A DNA stretch of 64,000 bases from Levilactobacillus wangkuiensis (GCF_016861605.1 NZ_BOLM01000007.1:115546-179545); one strand, 5' to 3'; counted from the stretch's first letter, positions 9,838 to 18,765 are shown. A program made the numbers and translations. Notes: generated by a model from the letters alone, not told the origin.

Positions 9838-12800
9838 CTAAGATGAAAATGGTGCACCCTGGTCGTGTGGTTCCGGCAAGTCCTTACCCAAGTCTTCTGG
9901 TGTCAGGTAAACTTCACGCGGCTTGGAGCCGTGTTGTGGTGAAACGTAGTGGTGTTGCTCGAGGTCGTCAATCAAATTGGCCGCCCGGTTGTAGCCAATG
10001 GAGAAGACCCGTTGGAGCTTAGACGTTGACACCGATTTTTCTTGCGCAATATATTCAAGCACTTTCGGCAACAACTCGTCTTGGTTCTCCTCGGCCGTTT
10101 CGCGTTGGAGCAAGCCCTTGGGTTCAAAGGCGTAGTGTGGTTGACCCTGAGTCCGCACGAAGTCAGTGACCCCGTCGACTTCGGATTCCACGAAGGCCCC
10201 TTGCAGCCGCATCGGCTGACTGGCCCCGTTGCCCAGGTACAGCATGTCTCCGCGACCCAGCAGGTTTTCGGCGCCGGCCGTGTCCAAGATGGTCCGTGAG
10301 TCGATTTGACTGGAGACCATGAAGGCAATCCGGGTTGGAATGTTGTTCTTGATGGTCCCGGTGACGATGTCCACGCTTGGCCGTTGGGTAGCGACCAGCA
10401 AATGAATCCCGGCAGCCCGGGCCTTTTGGGTGATCCGTACGATGTAATCTTGGACTTCACTGGCGGCCATCATCATCAGGTCGGCCAACTCATCAATAAT
10501 AATCACAATGTATGGCATCTTCAGGCTCGGTTCGTCGTTGGCATCGGCGCGGTCGTTAAACTGCTCGATGTTGCGGACGCCCGCTGCGGCTAGCTTCTCG
10601 TACCGTTCGTCCATTTCCGTGACGACCCACTTGAGGGCTGCCGCAGCGGCCTTCGGGTCGGAAATAACTGGCGATAATAGGTGTGGCAACGCGTCGTATG
10701 GCGCCATTTCCACGGCCTTCGGGTCAATCAACAACAGCTTGACCTGGGCCGGTGTGGCCTTGTACAGGATGGACAGCAACAGGGAGTTGATGAACACACT
10801 CTTCCCAGAGCCGGTCGCCCCGGCGATCAAGCCATGCGGCATCTTCCGCAGGTCGGTCACTTGTGGTTTCCCAAAGAGGTCGACCCCGAGGGCTACCGTC
10901 AAAGGTGACTCACTATTCTTAAAAGCAGCTGAATTTAAAATTTCTGATAACATGACTGGACGTGACTTCACGTTGGGAATTTCAATCCCGACCGTGGTCT
11001 TCCCGGGGATTGGCGCTTCGATGCGAATATCCTTAGCGGCCAATGCCAATTTCAAATCATCGTTTAAGTTCGTAATCTTATTGACCTTGACGCCTAGTGC
11101 CAAACTTATCTGGAACTGCGTCACGGTGGGTCCAACCGTCCAGTCGGTCACGTGGGCGTCCACGTGAAAGGCACTCAGCGTGGCGTCCAGAACCTCGGCT
11201 TGGTGTTCGATCCACTCATCCAAGGCTTCTTCATCGGGCACCACTGGCTTGGGCAAAAGCGAGAGGTCTGGGAAATGGTAACCGCGTTCTGGCGTGGCTT
11301 CTTCCGCCGGTGCAGGCGTGGCTGCGGGCCGGTCAAAGAGGGCCAGGTTGCGTTGGTCATTCCCTTCCTCTTGCATGATGTCGCCTAGGGAGTGGCCCAA
11401 CCCGCGCGTTGGCTTGGCCTTAGCCTTAATGACTGGCTTGGCTGGCTGTGGCGTGGTATTGGCGGTCGATTCAGGTTCAACTGGGGCCGAATTGTCGTCA
11501 TCCCCGGCATTGGCCGCAGAACCTGTCTCTGGTTCCGTAGCCGCCTGATCTGGCTCTGGCGTGGCTGCCGCTGCTGATTCTGGTGCCTCGGCCCGCCGCA
11601 AAAGTTCTGTGACTTCTGCCGGTTGTGCCGTGGTCGGTTTCTCTGTGGCCGCTGACGTTGTCTCTGGCGCCGTTGAAGACACAGCGGTCTCCTCGACTGG
11701 CGTGGCTGGTTCATCCTCATCAGCTGACGTCTCAGTAGGCTCTACAGCTTCGGTAACGTTAGCGTCAGTATCATCTTGGTCCGCCGGTGCCGCGCTAGCA
11801 ACCGTTTCGGCGTCACTGGTAATAGCATCAGCCACCTCCCCTACCGGCGCGGGCTGATTGTCCACGGGTAAATAGGCCTGGCTGGTAGCCGTATCAGCTG
11901 GCTGTTCCGGATAGAAAATTTCGGTTGGGGCGGGTTCAACGACAGCTGTCGATTCAGCTGTCTTCGAATCATCCGCTACCTCGGCTTCACTGGTCAATTG
12001 ATCAGTTGTCGACACACTCTCGGTTGGGTCAGCAGCCATCGTCGTTGCTTCCGCAGCATCAACGGTTTCGGTTTCATTATTATTGTTATTGTCCGCGACT
12101 GATTCCGACGCTACCTCAGATGTGTCTGGTGTGTCAGTCTCTGGGTCGTTTGTCATTGCTTGTGGCTCATCGGCTACCGGTGTCTCAGCCGTGTCTGACA
12201 ATTCAGTGCTGCCGGTTCCCCCATTTGGCGTCTCGCTAGTAACAGGCGTCACCTCATCAACGGCCGTCTCTGCGACGGATGCTGCGGTTTCGTCAGTTGC
12301 TGTCGCTTTGTCTTCGCTAGTAGCGACTGATTCGACTGGTTCAGCGCTCAGTACAGTGGCACTAGTTGTGGCCGACTCAGCCTGAACGACCGGTGTGGAC
12401 GCTGGTTGTTGCACGACAACGTCTGCTGTCGAGCGCACCGTGATAGCCTGAGAACTTGCGGTTGCCGCGCTATCCGGCGTGAAGACGACCGTTGGGGCCG
12501 CCTGACTCGTAGGCGTGTCCGTAGCCGACGCGTTGAGAGCGGCTTCATCCGCCGCCGTGCCGTACAACAGAAAACTGGCATCGTCCTTATGAAAACTAGC
12601 GATCAACCGTTGATAGCGTTTGCGCAAAACGGCCGGCTGCCAAACCCGCGACCGTTGCTTGGGAATCTGTGTAACCGCAAAGGGCCGGTAGTTTGCGCTA
12701 GCCGCCGCGGCTGCCTCTTCCGGCGTTGGGGCACTGGCCGTCGGCGCCTGCGTTGGCTTGACCGTCGTTGGTCGGTTGGGCTGTTTGGTTTGATGTAACA

Positions 12801-12993
12801 CGGCCTGGGCAGCACTCTGCGCGGCCGTTTCCCGTTTTTCCTCGCGCTGTTGGCGGAGGCGTAACCGGTCATTGCGCTCTTTACGGAGCCGGACCTGTCG
12901 TTCAGACCGTTCATCCGTGGTATCATCCATTTGTTCAGGGGTCGGTTCTACCGGAAATTTTCGATAAAATGCCGGTCCATCATAGTGCTCCAT
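9838..12993 (-). CDS. sftA: SftA-type soluble FtsK/SpoIIIE DNA translocase
   Basis: The product has 1051 residues. There is no hydrophobic membrane domain at the N-terminus, unlike FtsK and SpoIIIE, which fits SftA. Residues about 30-60 are a basic, probably coiled region; about 150-530 are a low-complexity linker rich in Thr, Ala, Glu, Asp, Val and Pro. The motor follows: GLIAGATGSGKSVFIN (Walker A, about 725), KLLLIDPKAVEM, IIIIDELADLMM (Walker B). The C-terminal gamma winged helix (SVSTSKLQRVFSIGYNRAANL) would read polar DNA motifs. SftA moves DNA away from the closing septum. The murC-sftA-ytpR-ytpP neighbourhood matches Bacillus. Confidence 0.93.
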   Translation of the reverse strand: MEHYDGPAFYRKFPVEPTPEQMDDTTDERSERQVRLRKERNDRLRLRQQREEKRETAAQSAAQAVLHQTKQPNRPTTVKPTQAPTASAPTPEEAAAAASANYRPFAVTQIPKQRSRVWQPAVLRKRYQRLIASFHKDDASFLLYGTAADEAALNASATDTPTSQAAPTVVFTPDSAATASSQAITVRSTADVVVQQPASTPVVQAESATTSATVLSAEPVESVATSEDKATATDETAASVAETAVDEVTPVTSETPNGGTGSTELSDTAETPVADEPQAMTNDPETDTPDTSEVASESVADNNNNNETETVDAAEATTMAADPTESVSTTDQLTSEAEVADDSKTAESTAVVEPAPTEIFYPEQPADTATSQAYLPVDNQPAPVGEVADAITSDAETVASAAPADQDDTDANVTEAVEPTETSADEDEPATPVEETAVSSTAPETTSAATEKPTTAQPAEVTELLRRAEAPESAAAATPEPDQAATEPETGSAANAGDDDNSAPVEPESTANTTPQPAKPVIKAKAKPTRGLGHSLGDIMQEEGNDQRNLALFDRPAATPAPAEEATPERGYHFPDLSLLPKPVVPDEEALDEWIEHQAEVLDATLSAFHVDAHVTDWTVGPTVTQFQISLALGVKVNKITNLNDDLKLALAAKDIRIEAPIPGKTTVGIEIPNVKSRPVMLSEILNSAAFKNSESPLTVALGVDLFGKPQVTDLRKMPHGLIAGATGSGKSVFINSLLLSILYKATPAQVKLLLIDPKAVEMAPYDALPHLLSPVISDPKAAAAALKWVVTEMDERYEKLAAAGVRNIEQFNDRADANDEPSLKMPYIVIIIDELADLMMMAASEVQDYIVRITQKARAAGIHLLVATQRPSVDIVTGTIKNNIPTRIAFMVSSQIDSRTILDTAGAENLLGRGDMLYLGNGASQPMRLQGAFVESEVDGVTDFVRTQGQPHYAFEPKGLLQRETAEENQDELLPKVLEYIAQEKSVSTSKLQRVFSIGYNRAANLIDDLEQHHYVSPQHGSKPREVYLTPEDLGKDLPEPHDQGAPFSS

Positions 12994-13142
12994 GTGTTTC
13001 TTCCTCCTTGACGAGCGGACCCGTCGAAATTAATGACTCCTGGGAGGAGACGCCGCCAACCTAGCGGCCACTTAACTCATTCCCTGAATCTCTCTTTTTT
13101 AGTTTCATAAAATCCATAATTGTTAGTCTCCCCTATTGTACA

Positions 13143-13178
13143 CAAAAAAGCAGGTCACCGACAAGGGTTCACCTGCTT
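13143..13178 (-). terminator. Terminator of ytpP-ytpR
   Basis: On the minus strand AAGCAGGTGA pairs with TCACCTGCTT (one bulge) and runs into TTTTTTG, 14 bp after the ytpR stop. Confidence 0.85.
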
Positions 13179-13191
13179 TGTAATAATCTTC

Positions 13192-13830
13192 TTAATCTTT
13201 AAAGATGGTTTGGCCCCGTTCGAAGTCAAATGGTTCCCCAACAACGTAATCATCGGGTAAAATCAAAGCGCCTGGTTTTTGTGGTGCATTGGCCAAGCCT
13301 AATTCGCGACCGGAACAGATCATCCCGTTGCTGGCAACGCCCCGCAGCTCACCGGGCCAAATAATCAGACCGTTGGGCATCATAGCGCCAACCTTAGCAA
13401 CGACGACCTTAATATCCGCCTGCATGTTCGGTGACCCACTCACGATTTGGAGTGATTCATCGTTGTCGACCACCGTTTCCGTGACCAGTAAGTGGTCGGA
13501 ATCGGGATGTGGCGTGGCCGTTTTAACGTAACCCACAATGAAGCGTGAGCTGGTTTCGGCAACCAGTTCACCGGCAAAGCCAGCGGCTTCCAGGGCGGTG
13601 TTCAAAGCCGCAACATCTTCGGCGGACAGGTCGATTTGACCATTACCACTGATTTCGGGTAAGATGCTCGAAATCGCTAAGAAGTTGTAGCCTAACGTTT
13701 TTTCAGTTGCGGCGTCGTAGATCCGAGCAATGTTATCCCGCACCGTGTGGGCTTGGGTCTCAACATCCTGCGCAACAACAACAATTAAAGTATCCCCTAA
13801 TTCTTGGGGATTGTAACTAGCAATTAACAT
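13192..13830 (-). CDS. ytpR: YtpR-family tRNA-binding domain protein
   Basis: The product has 212 residues. The N-terminal half (MLIASYNPQELGDTLIVV) is the YtpR-specific domain. The C-terminal half is an OB-fold tRNA-binding domain of the EMAPII/PheT type (VGYVKTATPHPDSDHLLVTE, LQIVSGSPNM, LPNG-like MMPNGLIIW, GMICSGRELGL). The biological role is unclear; binding of tRNA or other structured RNA is a family inference. It follows the thioredoxin gene by 23 bp and shares a terminator with it. Bacillus has ytpQ between the two; here it is missing. Confidence 0.93.
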   Translation of the reverse strand: MLIASYNPQELGDTLIVVVAQDVETQAHTVRDNIARIYDAATEKTLGYNFLAISSILPEISGNGQIDLSAEDVAALNTALEAAGFAGELVAETSSRFIVGYVKTATPHPDSDHLLVTETVVDNDESLQIVSGSPNMQADIKVVVAKVGAMMPNGLIIWPGELRGVASNGMICSGRELGLANAPQKPGALILPDDYVVGEPFDFERGQTIFKD

Positions 13831-13853
13831 GTTTGAATCCTTTCCAACGGGTT

Positions 13854-14186
13854 TTAGTTGGCGTTGGTCGTCAAAGAATTAATAAATTCTTCTACCTCTG
13901 CTTTAGTTTTACGATCTTTGTTTACCAAACGGCCAATTTCTTTGCCATCTTCGTAAGCGATGAAGCTAGGAATGCCAAAGACGTTGAGTTCGATCGCCAA
14001 ATCAATGTTTTCATCACGGTCGACCGCGATGAATTTGTAGTCAGAATATTCGGCTTCAATTTCTGGCATGGCTGGCTTGATGAACGCGCAGTCGGGGCAC
14101 CAAGTAGCGGAGAAGAATAACATCGTCTTGCCGTCCTTCACAACGTCTTGCAATTCAGCCGCAGTCATCTTGGGTAATTGTTCCAT
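13854..14186 (-). CDS. Thioredoxin-like protein (YtpP type)
   Basis: The product has 110 residues, cytoplasmic. The active site is SATWCPDCAFIKP, so the CXXC pair is CPDC rather than the CGPC of classical TrxA. The cis-Pro segment FGIPSFIAYEDGKEIGRL is intact. An AAAGGAG site lies 10 bp before the ATG. WCPDC active sites occur in YtpP-like members whose partners are not well defined. The linkage to ytpR is conserved in Bacillota. Confidence 0.93.
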   Translation of the reverse strand: MEQLPKMTAAELQDVVKDGKTMLFFSATWCPDCAFIKPAMPEIEAEYSDYKFIAVDRDENIDLAIELNVFGIPSFIAYEDGKEIGRLVNKDRKTKAEVEEFINSLTTNAN

Positions 14187-14640
14187 GAATAAGCACTCCT
14201 TTTAGGTTAGTTTTGAAAGTTAACAAGAACCATTATAGCATGACTGGCAAAATATACACGGGTTTTGTTTGACCGCAATCCATGGAGGACAATAATTTCA
14301 AACGACTTCTTCCGTTGTGCCGGACAACACCATGGACCTAGCAAGCGTGCAACCCAGGTCCCCCGCACCGTCTCATCGTGACCGTTAATCGGGTAAAGAC
14401 ATGGTAAATTCTACCAAGATTTTCCCGCTCTGAGGCGAAAACCCGGCGGCTACGTAACCGACTTGTAAGCGCCACCCGAATTTTTCCATAATTTCTGCCT
14501 TTTTACGGGAACTTCCACTCAATCATTGCTATACTAGGGGCAGAAGCGATGGGATATGCACACACTCAGTTGTGACCTCAGATTTTCGCACCTTCAGGCA
14601 TATCATATTCCAAACACTCTGCGAGTCAGATGACTAGTTA
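14187..14640. other. Non-coding stretch with a plus-strand promoter and a short structured leader
   Basis: No credible coding frame is present. From the promoter near 14530 a transcript would begin at about 14542 and first run through an imperfect hairpin (GGATATGC near 14552 against GCATATC near 14597), then into repeat B1. It may be the 5-prime leader of the small gene at 14868 or a separate small RNA. Confidence 0.4.
14527..14535 (+). promoter_or_regulatory. Extended -10 promoter
   Basis: TGCTATACT is an extended -10 box; no clear -35 is visible. The same TGCTATACT string precedes nnrD (17512) and the PAP2 gene (29067), which supports it as a local promoter type. Confidence 0.55.
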
Positions 14641-14815
14641 GCCGCAGGGATGGTGAAAATAGGCTCAGCCGTGGGAGTTGTCTTAGCGGTGAAACCGCTT
14701 AGACAACTGATATCTTTGAGACCCGTTTCTCAGGGGCTCAAAGTAAGTTCGGAGACCGCCCTTTGGCTCCGGACGCTCGCCCACAGCGTCCCGGCCTATT
14801 TTCACCATCCCGGAG
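14641..14815 (+). repeat. Structured intergenic repeat, subtype B, copy B1
   Basis: The closing stem pairs GGGATGGTGAAAATAGG (14648-14664) perfectly with CCTATTTTCACCATCCC. Next inside, CGTGGG faces CCCACAGCG. Arm 1 is GTTGTCTTAGCGGT against ACCGCTTAGACAAC with one T-T mismatch. Arm 2 is CTTTGAG against CTCAAAG. Arm 3 is GTTCGGAGACCG...GGCTCCGGAC. It sits between a plus-strand promoter and the small gene at 14868, so it could be part of that gene's leader. Confidence 0.85.
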
Positions 14816-14867
14816 ACAGTTGCCAATCTGACTTGCCCATAATTTTAATGATGTAGGAGGCGGTAGT

Positions 14868-15191
14868 ATGACTGCTAAAAACGGACAATTGTATCAACTA
14901 AGTCTCACCGGCGTACTCGGCGGCTTAATGGGCGTTATCGTCACGCGTTTCTTCGGCGCCAACCGGCTCAATCCAGACGACATTCTGGAACAGGTCAAAC
15001 GCCAATTCCGGCAAGAATCACCCATCGAGGGCGCCTGGATTGAAAAGCACGCGGTGCCATTTCAAAAATTCGCGGTAAAGTCCCGCGTTTACTATGGCGG
15101 CATCAACCGCTATGAAGACGACCAGCTGGTTCAGTACCAGTTCGTGGCCGATGCCGAAACCGGGAGTGTCTTAGACATTCACCGGCTGTAA
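14868..15191 (+). CDS. Small membrane-anchored protein, PepSY-like
   Basis: The product has 107 residues, preceded by a TAGGAGG site. A single hydrophobic segment (LTGVLGGLMGVIVTRFFGA, residues 11-30) anchors the N-terminus. The soluble part ends in FVADAETGSVLDIHRL, resembling the end of PepSY-type domains. I do not recognise a specific family or function. It is a single-gene unit that shares a bidirectional terminator with the convergent uspA-like gene. Confidence 0.7.
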   Translation: MTAKNGQLYQLSLTGVLGGLMGVIVTRFFGANRLNPDDILEQVKRQFRQESPIEGAWIEKHAVPFQKFAVKSRVYYGGINRYEDDQLVQYQFVADAETGSVLDIHRL

Positions 15192-15258
15192 TCTTAACTC
15201 GAATAAACCTTGGCGTTGACTATTTTCTTTAGCTAGCGCTTTTTTACTGCTCAAATGA

Positions 15259-15294
15259 AAAAGGACGAAAACCATTTCTCGGTTTTCGTCCTTT
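15259..15294. terminator. Bidirectional terminator
   Basis: AAAGGACGAAAACC pairs with GGTTTTCGTCCTTT around a 7-base loop. Flanking A and T runs make it usable in both directions, between the convergent genes ending at 15191 and 15311. Confidence 0.9.
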
Positions 15295-15310
15295 ATTATT
15301 TGCCTAAAAC

Positions 15311-15817
15311 TTAATCTGTTGGCAAGGTCTTCAAACTCTTGGCTTGGTTGTGAATATCGGTCCGCACAATCAGGACGTCACAGACGGCGTTGGCGACCAC
15401 ATAACTCGCCGTGGACCCCATCAACATCCGTTCGACCACGTTGACCCCGGTCGCGCCGAGCATGATCAAGTCGGCCTGATATTCCTTAGGCAATGTCTTG
15501 GCCAGATCAACCTTAGCGTGCCCATAGAACACGGAGGTCACGACTTCTTTCACGCCAGCCTCCTGGGCCTTACGCCGATATTTATCGACGGTAGTTTCCA
15601 GATCCTGACGGGCTTCGTCCATCACCTGTTGATCGACGTACCCGAAACCAACTTGGGTGTCGGTCCCCAAGCCCACGTAATCCCCACCACTCATAATCGT
15701 GACGATGATCAGTTCAGCTTGGTTCCGCACGGCAACGGCAATCGCTTTGTCAATTGCCCGTCGTGCCTGCCGGGAACCGTCGACCCCCACTAAAATACGC
15801 TTGTATTCTGCGGCCAT
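15311..15817 (-). CDS. Universal stress protein (UspA family)
   Basis: The product has 168 residues from MAAEYKRILVGVDGS; GGAG 8 bp upstream decides this ATG over a GTG that overlaps the site. The ATP-binding type motif GATGVNVVERMLMGSTAS (G-2X-G-9X-GS) is complete near the C-terminus, so nucleotide binding is likely. Residues 36-60 hold an insert rich in Gly (SGGDYVGLGTDTQVGFG) common in lactobacillar Usp proteins. It is a cytoplasmic stress-associated protein of unknown client. It lies 30 bp downstream of pepV and may be co-transcribed with it. Confidence 0.93.
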   Translation of the reverse strand: MAAEYKRILVGVDGSRQARRAIDKAIAVAVRNQAELIIVTIMSGGDYVGLGTDTQVGFGYVDQQVMDEARQDLETTVDKYRRKAQEAGVKEVVTSVFYGHAKVDLAKTLPKEYQADLIMLGATGVNVVERMLMGSTASYVVANAVCDVLIVRTDIHNQAKSLKTLPTD

Positions 15818-15847
15818 TTCTCTCACTCCTTCGCCAGATTCGGTGGC

Positions 15848-17248
15848 TTACTTGGTCAGCTCGTAAATGGCCTGACCGTAAATGGCCATCGCCTTTAATA
15901 GGTCGGCCTTGGGTTGAAATTCATCGGCTTGATGCATCGTGTCAGCCGTGCCGGGGAACAAGGCCCCGAAGGCCACACCACGCTTCATCAGCCGGCCATA
16001 CGTGCCGCCACCCACAACTTCGGGTTGGGCATCCATATCGCCGGTCTGTTGCCGGTAAACGTCCATCAATTTGGCCACGATTGGGTCACTTGGATCAACG
16101 TAATGCGGCACCATTTCGCGACCCTGCTTGAGTTCAACGTTCATGTCAGCGGTTGCCTTGGCTAAGCCGGTTTGAATGTCCGCCGCACCGGTACCAGTTG
16201 GGTAACGGAAGTTGGTGTTGATCAGGGCTGTCTTGTTGGCCGTAAAGGTTTGAACCCCCACGTTCATGGTCAGGTCGCCCATGACCTTGTCCGTGTACGC
16301 GATGCCTAACTTGTTCGCCCGTGAATCGTCATGTAGCTGGTTGGCTAGCAGGCCTAAGAAATCGGCTGCGTCGGCGCCAAAATTCAAGCCGTTCAGGAAG
16401 GTAGCCAGGTAAGTCCCGGCGTTGATGCCGTTCTTCGGTTCCATCCCGTGAGCGGCCTTCCCAATCACGTGGAAATGCACGCCGTCGGCTTCAACGGTGG
16501 CTTCACCGGTAACGGGCGCGTCAGCCAGGAAGCTGTTAAAGTCAGCCACAACTTGGTCCCCATTGGCAACCTGCGCAATAGCTTCGGCATCCCGTGGCAC
16601 CATGTTTTCCCGTAGCCCAGCATCGAATTCTTGCAGGGAATCCGCGTCGCCGTTGGTCCCAGCAAAGGTCGTGGTGAAGGTCACGTTCCCCTTTTCACCG
16701 TTGATCAGGGGGAATTCAGCGTCGGGTGAGAAGCCCAACGTTGGAGCTGGTTCGAGGTCGAGGTAATGGTTCATCCCCGTCCAGTCGCTTTCTTCGTCGG
16801 TCCCAATGATGAAGCGAATCTTCATCTTAGGTAAGATACCTTGGTCCTTCAACATTTTCAAGCCATAGTAAGCGGCCAGTGAAGGCCCCTTGTCGTCGGA
16901 CGTTCCCCGACCGTACAGGTTGCCGTCCTTTTCCGTCAGGGTGAAGGCATCAGTGTGCCAACCCTTACCAGCAGGCATCACGTCGGCGTGACCGAGGATG
17001 GCTAAGGTGTCATCCCCTTCACCAAATTCGACGTAACCGACTAAATTGTCTAAGTTTTTCGTTTTAAATCCATCGCGTTGTGCTAAGCCTAAAAATGCAA
17101 TCAAAGCCTTAGCCGGACCGGGACCCAGTGGGTACTCATCGGTGGCCTGTGAATCATCACGAGCACTATCGATACCGACCAACGTTGTCAGGTCTGCCAG
17201 GTAGTCCTCTTGGTACTGTTCAGATAGCTTTTGCCAATCAATTGCCAT
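15848..17248 (-). CDS. pepV: Dipeptidase PepV (M20 family)
   Basis: The product has 466 residues. Metal ligands appear in GHADVMPAGKGW, GRGTSDDKGP and GTDEESDW; a late GGGTYGRL segment completes the site. The lid domain lies between residues about 185 and 380. PepV is a cytoplasmic zinc dipeptidase that finishes peptide breakdown in lactic acid bacteria. A GGAGG site precedes the ATG. Length agrees with the roughly 470-residue family norm. Confidence 0.96.
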   Translation of the reverse strand: MAIDWQKLSEQYQEDYLADLTTLVGIDSARDDSQATDEYPLGPGPAKALIAFLGLAQRDGFKTKNLDNLVGYVEFGEGDDTLAILGHADVMPAGKGWHTDAFTLTEKDGNLYGRGTSDDKGPSLAAYYGLKMLKDQGILPKMKIRFIIGTDEESDWTGMNHYLDLEPAPTLGFSPDAEFPLINGEKGNVTFTTTFAGTNGDADSLQEFDAGLRENMVPRDAEAIAQVANGDQVVADFNSFLADAPVTGEATVEADGVHFHVIGKAAHGMEPKNGINAGTYLATFLNGLNFGADAADFLGLLANQLHDDSRANKLGIAYTDKVMGDLTMNVGVQTFTANKTALINTNFRYPTGTGAADIQTGLAKATADMNVELKQGREMVPHYVDPSDPIVAKLMDVYRQQTGDMDAQPEVVGGGTYGRLMKRGVAFGALFPGTADTMHQADEFQPKADLLKAMAIYGQAIYELTK

Positions 17249-17434
17249 GATTGGACCTCCTTCATTTTATTGGACTTAACGTCCGGATCACTGCTGTGGA
17301 TGAGTTAAAATAACGCTGTCAATTTGCGTGGTCCAATCAGCCGAAAAAAGGGTCTGCTAATTGCCGCAATGTTCATTCAGTGACCTACCGTCAATTTTAG
17401 CATACCACCCCGCAATTGTAAGCCGATTTCATGG

Positions 17435-17446
17435 TGTAAATTTACA
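17435..17446. promoter_or_regulatory. Perfect 12-bp palindrome between pepV and nnrD
   Basis: TGTAAATTTACA is a perfect palindrome about 190 bp before pepV and about 66 bp before the nnrD promoter. It could be an operator for a dimeric repressor; the regulator is not known. The rest of 17249-17511 holds no gene. Confidence 0.35.
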
Positions 17447-17511
17447 ATTCACTCGGTGAAGTAGCTGGGCGCTGTTCCGGTTGATTTGACACGTGCGCCT
17501 ACGACCGGCCG

Positions 17512-17520
17512 TGCTATACT
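17512..17520 (+). promoter_or_regulatory. Extended -10 promoter of nnrD
   Basis: TGCTATACT lies 28 bp before the nnrD ATG. A TTGACA occurs upstream but at 23 bp spacing, too far for a normal -35. Confidence 0.55.
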
Positions 17521-17548
17521 AAAATGGTGAACGAGGAGGCCCACTCAT

Positions 17549-18376
17549 ATGGAAACTTTAACCGATAAAATTTTAACCGAAACGATTCGCCAGCGTCCAA
17601 CTGACAGCTACAAGGGCACCTATGGCCGCATCACGCTGATTGGCGGCAACCGCAACTTTGGCGGTGCCATCCTAATGGCGAGTGCCGCGGCCGTGTACGC
17701 CGGTGCCGGGCTGGTCACGACCATCACCGACGCCAGCAATCAGGGTAGCCTACACGCGCGACTACCCGAGGCCATGTTCGCGGACATCACGGACTTTGCC
17801 CAAACGCAGTCGCTGATCAAGGGCACCGACGTGGTGGTCATTGGCCCCGGCCTCGGAACGGACAACCAGGCGCAGGCCGTCTTGGCCAACGTCTTCAGTG
17901 CCGTGACACCCGAGCAGACGGTGGTGATCGACGGGTCGGCCATCACGTTAGTCGCTCAAGACCATCTGTCATTGCCGCAAGCCCACCTGATTTTCACGCC
18001 CCACCAAATGGAATGGCAACGACTCAGCGGTATCGCCATTGCGGACCAAACGGTAGCCGCCAATCGGGCCGCCGTGGATCAGTTACACGCCACGGTGGTG
18101 GTCAAATCCCACCGGACTGAAATTTACACGGCGGACCAGACCTACGTCAATCCACTGGGCACGCCCGCTCAAGCGACCGGTGGCATGGGCGACACCCTTG
18201 CGGGGATGATTGGCGGCTTTGTGGCGCAGTTTCATCCCGCGGACCCGGCCGTTTGTGCCGCGGTCTACAGCCACAGCGCCATCGCTGAAAAGCTGGCACA
18301 GACGCAGTACGTGGTGTTGCCTAGCCAGATTGCAGCGGCCCTCCCCACGTTTATGAAACTACATGAAGCTAAGTAA
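17549..18376 (+). CDS. nnrD: ADP/ATP-dependent (S)-NAD(P)H-hydrate dehydratase
   Basis: The product has 275 residues, ribokinase-like fold. YGRITLIGGNRNFGGA and VVIGPGLGTD near the N-terminus and the C-terminal ATGGMGDTLAGMIGG (anion hole and catalytic Asp) are diagnostic of the YjeF C-terminal domain. It repairs hydrated NADH and NADPH in the cytoplasm. The NnrE epimerase domain found fused in many bacteria is absent, so the partner must be elsewhere. A GAGGAGG site precedes the ATG. It is a single-gene unit. Confidence 0.95.
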   Translation: METLTDKILTETIRQRPTDSYKGTYGRITLIGGNRNFGGAILMASAAAVYAGAGLVTTITDASNQGSLHARLPEAMFADITDFAQTQSLIKGTDVVVIGPGLGTDNQAQAVLANVFSAVTPEQTVVIDGSAITLVAQDHLSLPQAHLIFTPHQMEWQRLSGIAIADQTVAANRAAVDQLHATVVVKSHRTEIYTADQTYVNPLGTPAQATGGMGDTLAGMIGGFVAQFHPADPAVCAAVYSHSAIAEKLAQTQYVVLPSQIAAALPTFMKLHEAK

Positions 18377-18389
18377 CTGTGTGCGTGGC

Positions 18390-18579
18390 TGTCCGTTCCC
18401 GGCGGCGGGCTCAAAGTGCCCTGCTGTGGGGCCGGTTCCAGACTGAGGGGCGGTCTTCCACCTCGACTTTGCGCCTGAGAAACGGTCGCAAAGGTCGTCC
18501 CATGGGCTAAGCTGAGAAAATCACTCAGCTAAGACCATCGACACAGCTGGTCACTTTGGCCCGCCTCTGGTCACTGACG
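18390..18579 (+). repeat. Structured intergenic repeat, subtype A, copy A2 (no outer closing stem)
   Basis: It starts GTTCCCGGCGGCGGGCTCAA. GGCGGGCTCAAAGTG (18403) pairs with CACTTTGGCCCGCC near the end, extended by CCTGCTGTG against CACAGCTGG. Internal arms include GACTTTGCG with CGCAAAGGTC and AAGCTGAG with CTCAGCT. The GTGAAAAT-type outermost stem seen in A3 and A4 is missing. Orientation is opposite to A1 and A4. The remainder of 18377-18699 has no gene. Confidence 0.75.
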
Positions 18580-18699
18580 TAGTACCGTTAATTATCAACA
18601 TCCTAATAGGTTACGCTGTTTTGTCCAATCAACACTAAACTAGTCCATCAACAATCCATTCTCTGTATCAAGTAACACTAGTCTCAAAATCAATGTATA

Positions 18700-18747
18700 C
18701 AGAAAAGGACTAATCAGCCTTCCCCAGGGAATCGCTAATCAGTCCTA
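18700..18747 (-). terminator. Terminator of the murJ-pseudouridine synthase operon
   Basis: Read on the minus strand, AGGACTGATTAGC pairs with GCTGATTAGTCCT using two G-U pairs, followed by TTTTCTGT. The plus-strand reading has mismatches at those two positions, so the minus strand is favoured. Confidence 0.75.
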
Positions 18748-18765
18748 TTTTTGTCATTTTTAAGT

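Noticed and set aside
11097..12798. Several long open frames antisense to, or in other frames of, the sftA linker.
   Set aside because: They result from the biased, repetitive codon composition of the linker; none has a ribosome site or recognisable domain.
14536..14640. Possible 6S RNA or lacto-usp type RNA near the uspA-like gene.
   Set aside because: The usp gene is convergent, not downstream, and the stretch is too short for the long 6S helix.
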